The notes below the pieces were generated by a model. It did no database searches. It saw only the letters and a list, made by a program, of their open reading frames with translations, and was not told where the DNA came from. This document shows, piece after piece, positions 7,545 to 14,608 of a stretch of 14,658 nt of DNA. The stretch spans positions 1 through 14,658 of the forward strand of contig UROJ01000013.1 in the NCBI GenBank assembly GCA_900549335.1. Direction: 5' to 3'. This DNA comes from an uncultured Collinsella sp. Its GTDB lineage: Bacteria; Actinomycetota; Coriobacteriia; Coriobacteriales; Coriobacteriaceae. The translations under genes and the position numbers were made by a program. Position 1 is the first letter of the stretch. Each line of letters begins with the position of its first letter.

Positions 7545-8267
7545 ATGAATGTAGAAACTGCGCAGCGGCTCGCCGACCTTCGTCGCAGCAAGGGTTTTAG
7601 CCAAGAAGGGCTGGCGCGAAAGCTGGGGCTGTCGCGCCAGGCAGTCAGTAAATGGGAGCGCGCGGAGAGCTCGCCCGATACCGAGAACCTGATCTCGCTC
7701 GCCAAACTCTATGGCGTGAGCCTGGACGAGCTGCTCAATCCGAGCGACGAGATCGAGGACGATATCGAGTTTGAGAACGAGGACCGCGCCCGTCAGCGCG
7801 AGGCCGAGGCGGCAGAGCGTGCTCGCACCCATGAGGCGGCGGCACGCGCCACGGAGGCAGCTACGCAGGCAAGTGATGCCGCAGCCAAGGCGGCGCAGGC
7901 GGCAAGCTGGAGTGCGCAGGCCGCCAATGCCGCTACGGCGCAGGCGACGAGTGGCACCGCGGTTGGCTCGACTCCGGTGAAGGGCCCGTTCCAGTCGTTC
8001 CCGTATTGGGCCGTGTGCTGGCTGCTGTTCTTTTTGCTGATGTTCCTGTTTGGTGCCGGCCCCTTTGCCGCGCTGATCTTCTTTACGATTCCCATCTATC
8101 ACTGGGTGGCGCGTGCGCTCGATGGTGATTGGGCGCGCGGGGATATTCAGGTTGGTCCGGCGTCGGTGGCGATCAAGGCCCAGGGGAAGGATGCTTCTGC
8201 GGAACCCGATGCTGACGTGGCTACCACGACCACCGCTGAGCCATGTGCCAAAGAGGGTGACGAATGA
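7545..8267 (+). CDS. XRE-family HTH regulator fused to a two-helix membrane anchor
   Basis: A 240-residue protein. Residues 6-61 are a Cro/C1-type helix-turn-helix: FSQEGLARKLGLSRQAVSKWERAE holds helices 2 and 3, and SPDTENLISLAKLYGVSLDELL the rest. Residues 68-100 are acidic and then Arg/Glu-rich. Residues 96-138 are an Ala-rich stretch, probably helical. Residues 154-190 hold two adjacent hydrophobic segments separated by Gly-Ala-Gly-Pro, which should form a membrane hairpin with both ends inside. The tail is hydrophilic. This suggests a DNA-binding regulator tethered to the membrane, possibly sensing the envelope state through its partner. AGGAGG (7535-7540) sits 4 bases before ATG 7545 and decides the start. 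The stop overlaps the next start (ATGA), so the two are translationally coupled. The target DNA is unknown; self-regulation is likely but not shown. Confidence 0.9.
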   Translation: MNVETAQRLADLRRSKGFSQEGLARKLGLSRQAVSKWERAESSPDTENLISLAKLYGVSLDELLNPSDEIEDDIEFENEDRARQREAEAAERARTHEAAARATEAATQASDAAAKAAQAASWSAQAANAATAQATSGTAVGSTPVKGPFQSFPYWAVCWLLFFLLMFLFGAGPFAALIFFTIPIYHWVARALDGDWARGDIQVGPASVAIKAQGKDASAEPDADVATTTTAEPCAKEGDE

Positions 8268-9163
8268 TGAAGCTTTCGCATGAATCCAAGGTACGCCTGG
8301 GTGTTGGCATCGGAGCGTTTGTGCTCATTGTTGGGCTTGTCTTTGGCGTTTCGCGGACATTGATTCATTTTGATGGTCCGTGGGATCTCGACGATGTTGT
8401 ATCCGGCTTGTCTGGTATGGACGATGCGCTTGACGAGGACGATCTTTTGGATAGCGGTAACTATTCCGCTCGGCCTCAACAGCTTTCGAGCGAAACGTTT
8501 GATGCCGACGCGTTCACATCGCTTGATTTGGACGTGACGTCGGGCACGGTCGAGGTCAAACACGTCTCCGGCGGGCCAGTGCGCGTAATTGAAAGCGGTC
8601 GCGTGGCAACGGGGACCGTTGCCTTCGATGCGGCAACCCAGAACCTGGCCGAAATCAAGGGTTCTACGCTCAAGATTCGCCAGTTCGATTGCGATGACGA
8701 GCGCGCCATTGACCGCACGGTTACCGTCGAACTGCCGCGCGATGTTGCCGATAACATGGTGGGCATCACAGCGAATGTGGGATCGGGTGATCTGACGGTC
8801 GCGGGCATTGCGTGTCATGACCTCAACCTGACTTTGGACTCGGGAGACGTCGAGTTTACGGGTACCGTGACCGATACCCTGAATGCCGAGGTCGGTTCGG
8901 GCGATGTGACGTTCGAGCTCTACCAGGCCCCCGCGAAGTCGATGGACGTGAGCGTGGGCTCGGGCGATGTGGAGATGACGGTTCCGAACTCGACGGGCTT
9001 TAAGGCGAGCCTCACCTTGGGCAGCGGCGACTTCGAGAGCGATTTCCTTCCGCTTGGCTACGACGGCGAGACCGTTTTGAATCTTGAATTCGATAACGGC
9101 GATAAGTCTGCCACGTATCGTTTTGAGGTCGGTTCGGGCGACATGTCGTTTGATTCGGAGTAG
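8264..9163 (+). CDS. Membrane-anchored DUF4097 beta-strand repeat protein
   Basis: A 299-residue protein. A single N-terminal transmembrane segment (about 11-30) follows a short positively charged start, so the bulk should be outside the membrane. A linker (36-85) rich in Asp follows. The rest is a repetitive beta domain with six copies of a (V/L)xSGD(V/L/F/M) turn, encoded by about 8779-9153, typical of the DUF4097 putative-adhesin family, which folds into a right-handed beta-helix-like stack. These proteins commonly sit beside transcription regulators in Gram-positive envelope-stress loci (for example LiaG/YvlB-like). The start overlaps the XRE gene by 4 bases; a second ATG at 8267 is equally possible. 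Coupling suggests it is the sensory or effector partner of the XRE-membrane protein. Ligand and true role are unknown. Confidence 0.88.
   Translation: MMKLSHESKVRLGVGIGAFVLIVGLVFGVSRTLIHFDGPWDLDDVVSGLSGMDDALDEDDLLDSGNYSARPQQLSSETFDADAFTSLDLDVTSGTVEVKHVSGGPVRVIESGRVATGTVAFDAATQNLAEIKGSTLKIRQFDCDDERAIDRTVTVELPRDVADNMVGITANVGSGDLTVAGIACHDLNLTLDSGDVEFTGTVTDTLNAEVGSGDVTFELYQAPAKSMDVSVGSGDVEMTVPNSTGFKASLTLGSGDFESDFLPLGYDGETVLNLEFDNGDKSATYRFEVGSGDMSFDSE
8779..9153 (+). repeat. Region encoding six SGD beta-turn repeats
   Basis: Within the DUF4097 gene the turn (V/L)(G/D)SGD recurs six times: VGSGDL, LDSGDV, VGSGDV, VGSGDV, LGSGDF and VGSGDM, roughly every 18-30 residues. The codons differ between copies, so this is an old protein repeat rather than a recent DNA duplication. 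Confidence 0.8.
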
Positions 9164-9210
9164 TGAGGCAGACGAAAGCCTAGGCGAAGATATAGACGCG
9201 CTGTTTGGTG

Positions 9211-9244
9211 AAGGCGTCGAAGCCGAGATTGGCTTCGGCGCCTT
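9211..9244 (+). terminator. Hairpin ending the XRE/DUF4097 operon
   Basis: AAGGCGTCGAAGCC (9211-9224) pairs with GGCTTCGGCGCCTT (9231-9244): 14 bp with one G-U pair and a 6-base loop GAGATT. Only a modest T-rich stretch (TGCCTTT) follows. It lies 48 bases after the DUF4097 stop, and its downstream arm overlaps the -35 element of the Elp3 promoter. Confidence 0.65.
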
Positions 9245-9256
9245 TGCCTTTACAAT
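9229..9256 (+). promoter_or_regulatory. Promoter for a leaderless elp3 transcript
   Basis: -35 TTGGCT (9229-9234, 4 of 6), a 16-base spacer, and -10 TACAAT (9251-9256, 5 of 6). Six bases separate the -10 from ATG 9263, so transcription should begin at or next to the A of the start codon. There is no proper Shine-Dalgarno sequence. This is the layout of leaderless genes, which are common in Actinobacteria. Confidence 0.55.
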
Positions 9257-9262
9257 GGGGGC

Positions 9263-11170
9263 ATGGAACAGATTATCTTGAACATACTCGAGGCTCTGCG
9301 TCGCGGCGAGACCGTGGACGACAAAGCGCTCGTCAAACTGATACATGCCGAGGCACGCCGTGAGGGTGCCGACAAGCGCGATCTGGCCAAGCGTCGCCTG
9401 CTGCCGTTTTACCAGCGGGTGAAGCGCGAGGAGCCGGCTCGTTGGACGGTATGGAATGTCGACGCCGAGCTAGAGCGTCAACTGCTGCAGGTGCTACGCA
9501 TGAAGCCTCGTCGCACGGCTTCGGGCGTAGCGACCATTACCGTCATCACCAAGCCGTGGCCGTGCTCGGGCGATTGCCTGTTTTGCCCCAACGACCTGCG
9601 CATGCCCAAAAGCTATCTGCACGCCGAGCCGGCGTGCGCCCGTGCAGAGCAAAACTGCTTCGATCCATATCTGCAGGTGAGCGCCCGTTTGACGGCGCTT
9701 TCGCAGATGGGGCATGCGACCGATAAGATAGAGCTCATCGTGCTCGGTGGCACCTGGAGCGACTATCCGGAAGGGTATCAGACGTGGTTTATGTCGGAGC
9801 TTTTCCGTGCGCTCAATGACGATGCCGTCGCCGGCGTGGCGGCAAACCCCATGTTGGCGCGTCCGGGCATCAGTCGTGCCGAGGCGGGGCGCCTGCTCGA
9901 TGACGCTCCCGCCGATGCCCTGCCGCCGGTGGTAGCGGAGCGTCGCGAGCGCTATCGGGCAGCCGGCATTGCGACAGACGAGGTCGAGCTTGCTGCCGGC
10001 GTTGCCGACGACCAGGGGCGTGTGGATGCTGCCGTGGGCGGCTACAACCGTGCGGTGCGTCGTCTGTACGGCCCCGGTACGCCGTGGGGCGAAGTCGCCG
10101 AGTGGCAGACGGCAACGATGGAGGAGCTTGAACGTCAACAGCGCATCAACGAGACGGCGAAGCATCGCGTGGTGGGACTCGTTATCGAGACGCGCCCCGA
10201 TGCCGTAACGCCGAAGGCCCTCACGCTTATCCGCCGCCTGGGCTGCACCAAGATCCAGATGGGCATCCAGAGCCTCGACCAGCACCTGCTCGATATCAAC
10301 GAGCGGCGCATTTCGGTGGCGCAGATCGAGCGGGCGTTTTCGCTTGCGCGCCTGTTTGGCTTTAAGATTCACGCGCATTTTATGCTCAACTTGCTGGGCG
10401 CCACGCCCGAAGGGGACAAGCGCGACTACGAGCGCTTTGTGACCGAGGGGGCCTTTATGCCCGACGAGGTCAAAGTCTATCCGTGTGCACTCATCGAGGG
10501 CTCGCGTCTGGTGGGCTGCTATGAGCGTGGCAAGTGGCGTCCCTATACCGAGGAGGAGCTGCTCGATGTACTGGCCGATGACATCGTGGTGACGCCGGCG
10601 TTCTGCCGCATCAGTCGCATGATCCGCGACTTTAGCTCCGATGACATCATGGTGGGCAACAAGAAGCCCAACCTGCGTCAGCTCGTCGAGAATCGCTTGG
10701 CGGCTCGTGGAGAAGGCACAGTGGTGCGCGAGATTCGCTATCGCGAGATCAGTACCGCGGGTGCCGACTTGGATGAGCTTTCTCTTGATGAGGAAGTGGC
10801 GTACGAGACGCCGGTGACTCACGAGCGCTTTTTGCAGTGGGTGACGCCGCGGGGCAAGATCGCGGGCTTTTTGCGGTTGTCGCTGCCCGACCATTCGTTT
10901 GTTGCCGCACATGCGGACGAGTTGCCGACGACGCCGGACGAGGCGATGATTCGCGAGGTGCACGTGTATGGCATGGCGGCGCGCGTGGGCGATCAGGGCC
11001 AGGCGGCGCAACATCACGGGTTGGGGCGTTTGCTCGTAGAGCGTGCGTGCGAGATTGCCCGGGATGCGGGTTATGCGCGTATCAACGTGATTAGCGCGAT
11101 TGGCACGCGCGAGTACTATCGCCATCTTGGATTTTATGACCATGGCCTTTATCTGCAAAAGGAGCTCTAG
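9263..11170 (+). CDS. elp3: Elp3-family radical SAM/GNAT tRNA uridine-34 modification enzyme
   Basis: A 635-residue enzyme with both Elp3 domains. Elp3 adds a carboxymethyl-type side chain to C5 of wobble U34 in tRNA, using acetyl-CoA and a 5'-deoxyadenosyl radical. The radical SAM cluster motif is C101-x3-C105-x2-C108, the spacing I recall for bacterial Elp3. Further signatures: MPKSYL and EPACARA, FDPYLQ, IVLGGTWSDYPEGYQ (159-173), ETRPD (309-313), IQMGIQS (331-337), a RDFSSDDI segment, and a C-terminal GNAT domain with acetyl-CoA loop Q583-HHGLG and the closing YYRHLGF. The stretch 190-280 is longer than I expect for the family. The gene appears to be read from its own leaderless promoter and is followed without a gap by a spermidine-synthase-like gene. 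It is cytoplasmic. Family call is very secure; the exact product (cm5U or a derivative) is not shown by the sequence. Confidence 0.96.
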   Translation: MEQIILNILEALRRGETVDDKALVKLIHAEARREGADKRDLAKRRLLPFYQRVKREEPARWTVWNVDAELERQLLQVLRMKPRRTASGVATITVITKPWPCSGDCLFCPNDLRMPKSYLHAEPACARAEQNCFDPYLQVSARLTALSQMGHATDKIELIVLGGTWSDYPEGYQTWFMSELFRALNDDAVAGVAANPMLARPGISRAEAGRLLDDAPADALPPVVAERRERYRAAGIATDEVELAAGVADDQGRVDAAVGGYNRAVRRLYGPGTPWGEVAEWQTATMEELERQQRINETAKHRVVGLVIETRPDAVTPKALTLIRRLGCTKIQMGIQSLDQHLLDINERRISVAQIERAFSLARLFGFKIHAHFMLNLLGATPEGDKRDYERFVTEGAFMPDEVKVYPCALIEGSRLVGCYERGKWRPYTEEELLDVLADDIVVTPAFCRISRMIRDFSSDDIMVGNKKPNLRQLVENRLAARGEGTVVREIRYREISTAGADLDELSLDEEVAYETPVTHERFLQWVTPRGKIAGFLRLSLPDHSFVAAHADELPTTPDEAMIREVHVYGMAARVGDQGQAAQHHGLGRLLVERACEIARDAGYARINVISAIGTREYYRHLGFYDHGLYLQKEL

Positions 11171-12046
11171 ATGAACAAGCCGAGTGTTTCTGCCGGCGTC
11201 GTTGCCGGCGTTGCTCTGGGAGCCGCGGCGCTTGGTGCGGCCGCTGTCGCTGTTCGTGCTGCCTGTCTGCAGGTTGCGCGAACCCGCAATGGCTTGGCGC
11301 GTGTGAAACGCGTGCACGACGAGGGCGGCGACGAAGTCCGCGTATTGGTGCAAGGCGGCGTCTACCAAAGCGCGAGTTACGTTGGTGAGCGCTGGGCGGA
11401 GCCCGTCTTTGCGTACTATCGCGCGTTTAACGACGTGTTTGAGGCCGAGGATGCGATGCGCGACGCTTATGGTCACGGTATCGACCGCATTCTTATGCTG
11501 GGCGGCGGCGGGTTTGCCTATCCTAAATTCGCCCTGATGTCGCACGAGGGCTTGCGCATGGACGTCATCGAGTATGACGGAGAGATTACGCGCCTGGCGC
11601 GCCGCTGGTTCTACCTAGACGAGCTGGAGCGCGCGGCGGGCGATCGCCTGCGGGTGATAACCGCTGAGGCTCGCTCGTATCTGGGTGTGACGAGCGTGGG
11701 CCATCGTCGCTATGACGCGGTCGTGAGCGATTGCTTTGGCGGTGCCGAGCCCGTACGCGAGTTGGCGACGGTTGAGGCGTTGCGTTTAGTGCGGGGCAGC
11801 CTAAATGTTGGTGGCGTCTACGTCGCCAATATCGTGAGCGCAAACGAGGGGAGCGACGTGACGTTCCTGCGCGACTGCGCTGCCACGGCACTCGAGGTAT
11901 TCGCCCATGCCTGGGTGGTCCCATGTGGCGATGCGAAGTTCGGCGGCGAGGAAAACTACCTGCTCATCGCCAGCGACGGCGACTATGTCTTTGCCGAAGC
12001 TGTGCCCTTCGACACCGACTTCCTCGGCACTGCTCTCCACGACTAG
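11171..12046 (+). CDS. Spermidine synthase-like SAM-fold protein with N-terminal membrane anchor
   Basis: A 291-residue protein. Residues 6-32 are an Ala/Val/Gly-rich hydrophobic segment, probably a signal anchor. Residues 100-270 are a Rossmann-type fold of the spermidine synthase/methyltransferase kind: RILMLGGGGFAYPK (106-119), DVIEYDGEI (131-139), AEARSYL (165-171) and YDAVVSDCFGG (181-191). True aminopropyltransferases have GGGDG and a DSTDP-like catalytic stretch; here the first Asp is absent (GGGGF) and the second stretch reads SDCFGGAEP. It is therefore likely a non-polyamine spermidine-synthase-like protein whose substrate is unknown. The ATG follows the Elp3 stop directly, and its ribosome binding site AAGGAG (11159-11164) lies in the last codons of elp3, so the two form an operon. 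Fold is well supported; function is open. Confidence 0.82.
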   Translation: MNKPSVSAGVVAGVALGAAALGAAAVAVRAACLQVARTRNGLARVKRVHDEGGDEVRVLVQGGVYQSASYVGERWAEPVFAYYRAFNDVFEAEDAMRDAYGHGIDRILMLGGGGFAYPKFALMSHEGLRMDVIEYDGEITRLARRWFYLDELERAAGDRLRVITAEARSYLGVTSVGHRRYDAVVSDCFGGAEPVRELATVEALRLVRGSLNVGGVYVANIVSANEGSDVTFLRDCAATALEVFAHAWVVPCGDAKFGGEENYLLIASDGDYVFAEAVPFDTDFLGTALHD

Positions 12047-12059
12047 CACGTCTCCCTGC

Positions 12060-12148
12060 GACCAGTCTGTTTGTGGTGGGGCTCTTTTAGCTACTTCTTG
12101 GTCATGCCCAAAGTAGCTCAACAAGCCCCGTCCCAAAAAAGACTGGTC
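12060..12148. repeat. 89-base nested imperfect palindrome between convergent genes
   Basis: Three inverted-repeat pairs share one centre: GACCAGTCT (12060-12068) with AGACTGGTC (12140-12148), GGGGCT (12078-12083) with AGCCCC (12124-12129), and AGCTACTT (12089-12096) with AAGTAGCT (12111-12118), with near-symmetric internal loops. It fills the gap between two converging genes and ends one base before the helicase stop codon. No U tract follows on either strand, so it is not a standard intrinsic terminator. It may act as a bidirectional transcription stop or be a small mobile palindromic repeat. Confidence 0.7.
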
Positions 12149-14608
12149 TTAGGCGTGGTCGCGCCAGCCGAGAACGCGCTGCTTCATGCCTTCGATGTCG
12201 AGCACGCCTTCGGCAAAGCCCTTGCGCACGAGCTCTTCGGGAACGAACTCATCGTAACGATCAAAGTAAGGCACCTCGCCGGGATAGACGAGCTCGATGG
12301 GGTCGAAGTCCTTTTCGGCCTCGGCTGCGAGCACCTCAAAGAACGTCTCCTCGTCGGCCTTCATCTTAAACTGCATAAAGTATGGACGCGACGGATCGAG
12401 CCCGCGAAGGCCCAGCTCCGCGGCACACTTAATCTTGAGCATACGTTCGAGCGCCAGAAAGGCGTAGCTGCCCAACCAGGGGAAGAGCACCCAGGTGTCG
12501 CCACCCAGGTTGATGAGCGGTTTGGTCCCCGCACCCGAAATCTCGGCGGTATGACGAGCCTGTGCAAGGCGTGCCCGTGCGTTGCCCATGAGGTACGGAT
12601 ATGCCGCGTGCTCGTTGAGCGCCTTGCGCATGCGCTCGAGTACATGCGTGTTAATGTCGCCGGGGCAGTCGCCAAAGTATGCCGGCACACGACCTTTGAC
12701 TTGCGTGGCAAAGACGGTGTGTCGCTTCCAGTCCACTTCCTCGACTATCCAGCAGTGCCCGGCTATGGCGATGCGCTCACCGGGCGGTGGCGGATTGACG
12801 ATCGTGCCCAACTCGGCCGACTCGCTGCGAACGGTGAACTCCTCGTTTTCCTGGAACACAGCGTAGAACTTAAAGTTGTTAATGATGCGCTCGCCCGCGA
12901 GACCCACGATGAGCCCACCGCCCTCGGTGACCTGGATGTGGTCGATCTTGATGAGGTGGCGCAGCAGTACGCGATAGTCATCGGCCGAGACGCGGTGGAA
13001 ATAGCTGAGCGTGAGCACGCGCTGAGCAAGCTCGGCCGGCGTGAGCTCGCCGGTGCTGGCGAGCGTCGACATGGTCTGGTGGTAGAGCAGGCTGTAGGGG
13101 AGTCGATCGAGCTCGGGCGGCTCGACCCACTTTTCCTCGCGATAGAGTTGTACGAGTGCGATGCCCTGCAGGAGCTTCCAGGGTATCGTTTCGGGCATCA
13201 TCGTGCGCGGCTCGGGTTCTTCCTCGCACATGACAAACCACATCTCGGGCGGAAGGTCGCGACGGCCTGTGCGCCCCATGCGCTGCAAAAAGGAGCTGAC
13301 GGTAAACGGCGCGTCAATCTGGAACGCGCGCTCCAGGCGACCGATATCAATGCCGAGCTCCAGCGTGGAGGTGGTGACGGTCGTCTGCGCCTGCTCTTCG
13401 TCGCGCATGAGCTCCTCGGCCGTCTCGCGCAGCGATGCCGAAAGGTTGCCGTGATGGATTAGAAAGCGGTCTGGCTCGTGCCGGCTCTCGCAGTAGCTGC
13501 GCAACATGGAGCACACGGCCTCTGCCTCCTCGCGCGAGTTGGCAAAGACCAGGCACTTGCGGCCGCGGGTATGCTCAAAGATGTAGCCCATGCCGGGGTC
13601 GGCGTTGTCGGGTGCGGTGTCGGTGGGGTTGAGCAGTGCCTGTTCGGTTGCCTGCGGGATGTCGACTTCGCCCTCGGGGGTTGAGGAAGTGCGACGGTCC
13701 TTGGGGGCAGCCTTGCCCCGTGCCTGCTCGCGACGTTGGCGGCGCTCCTCTTGCGTGAGTTGTCCGCTGTGACGCATGTCTTGAGCACCGGCCGGCAGCG
13801 CCGCGGATGCCGCTGCCTCGATGCGCTCGCACGCGAGCACTTCGGCCTCTTGAGGACCTGTGCCCATGAATCCCCGCTGCTGTGCCTGGGGGCCCGAGTT
13901 GTAGAAGTGCTCCATGGAGATGCGCCATACGCGGTGCGGTTCTTCAAAGCGGGGGATAACACAGTTGCGCCCCGTTCCCTGTGAGAGAAAGGCACCCGTG
14001 CGTTCCGGGTCCCCGATGGTGGCCGAAAGGCCAATGCGGCGAGGCTGCACGCCGGCCATGCGCGAGAGTCGCTCGATAAGGCAGAGCGTTTGCCCGCCTC
14101 GATCGCCGCGCATGAGCGAGTGGACCTCATCGATGACCACGTAGCGTAGGTCGCAAAACATGCGCGGGATCGCCATGTGCTTATGGATTAAGAGCGCCTC
14201 GAGTGACTCGGGCGTAATCTGCAAGATGCCGCTCGGTTTTTTGATGAGCTTAGCTTTGTGCGATTGCGAGACGTCGCCATGCCAGTGCCAGACGGGGATG
14301 TCGGCCTCTTCGCACAGGTCATTGAGACGGACGAACTGATCATTGATGAGTGCCTTGAGGGGGCCGATGTAGAGGGCGCCAACGCTTGCGGGCGGGTTCT
14401 CCCAAAACTCGGTCAGGATGGGAAAGAAGGCCGCTTCGGTTTTGCCGGATGCCGTGGATGCCGTCAGGAGCACATTGTCTTGTGTGTTAAAGATGGCATC
14501 TGCTGCCGCAACCTGAATGGAGCGCAGGCTATCCCAATCGTGGGAGTAGATGAAGTCTTGGATAAACGGGGCGTAGCGGTCAAAGGCGTTCACGGGGCCT
14601 CCTCTCAT
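12149..14608 (-). CDS. Lhr-like DEAD/DEAH-box helicase
   Basis: An 819-residue superfamily 2 helicase. Motifs: Walker A TASTASGKT (49-57), motif Ia GPLKALIND (82-90), TPES (132-135), Walker B DEVH (160-163), LSAT (194-197), LVFANSREEAE (353-363), HHGNLS (385-390), TSTLELGIDIG (413-423) and motif VI QRMGRTGRR (442-450). The STLELGIDIG and QRxGRxGRR pair is that of the Lhr branch, 3'-5' translocating helicases of DNA repair or RNA metabolism. An Ala/Arg/Gln-rich hydrophilic insert of about 100 residues (235-340) separates the two RecA lobes. The C-terminal 360 residues resemble the Lhr-core region. Start: ATG 14608 with AAGAGG 7 bases upstream. GTG 14593 behind AGGAGG (4-base gap) is a strong alternative and would give MNAFDRYAPF. 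It converges on the spermidine-synthase-like gene. Helicase identity is firm; the substrate is unknown. Confidence 0.92.
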   Translation of the reverse strand: MRGGPVNAFDRYAPFIQDFIYSHDWDSLRSIQVAAADAIFNTQDNVLLTASTASGKTEAAFFPILTEFWENPPASVGALYIGPLKALINDQFVRLNDLCEEADIPVWHWHGDVSQSHKAKLIKKPSGILQITPESLEALLIHKHMAIPRMFCDLRYVVIDEVHSLMRGDRGGQTLCLIERLSRMAGVQPRRIGLSATIGDPERTGAFLSQGTGRNCVIPRFEEPHRVWRISMEHFYNSGPQAQQRGFMGTGPQEAEVLACERIEAAASAALPAGAQDMRHSGQLTQEERRQRREQARGKAAPKDRRTSSTPEGEVDIPQATEQALLNPTDTAPDNADPGMGYIFEHTRGRKCLVFANSREEAEAVCSMLRSYCESRHEPDRFLIHHGNLSASLRETAEELMRDEEQAQTTVTTSTLELGIDIGRLERAFQIDAPFTVSSFLQRMGRTGRRDLPPEMWFVMCEEEPEPRTMMPETIPWKLLQGIALVQLYREEKWVEPPELDRLPYSLLYHQTMSTLASTGELTPAELAQRVLTLSYFHRVSADDYRVLLRHLIKIDHIQVTEGGGLIVGLAGERIINNFKFYAVFQENEEFTVRSESAELGTIVNPPPPGERIAIAGHCWIVEEVDWKRHTVFATQVKGRVPAYFGDCPGDINTHVLERMRKALNEHAAYPYLMGNARARLAQARHTAEISGAGTKPLINLGGDTWVLFPWLGSYAFLALERMLKIKCAAELGLRGLDPSRPYFMQFKMKADEETFFEVLAAEAEKDFDPIELVYPGEVPYFDRYDEFVPEELVRKGFAEGVLDIEGMKQRVLGWRDHA

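Noticed and set aside
8147-9346. A 399-codon minus-strand frame across the DUF4097 gene and the elp3 start
   Set aside because: It overlaps three better-supported plus-strand features (XRE end, DUF4097, elp3 promoter and start) and shows no domain.
9494-11545. A 683-codon open frame on the minus strand opposite elp3
   Set aside because: It is antisense to a clear Elp3, with no family motifs and His/Arg/Leu-rich low-complexity composition. Long antisense frames are expected at this GC content because of third-position bias.
12071-13462. A 463-codon plus-strand frame opposite the Lhr-like helicase
   Set aside because: The minus strand encodes all helicase motifs in order. The plus frame shows no recognisable domain and begins inside the palindromic gap.
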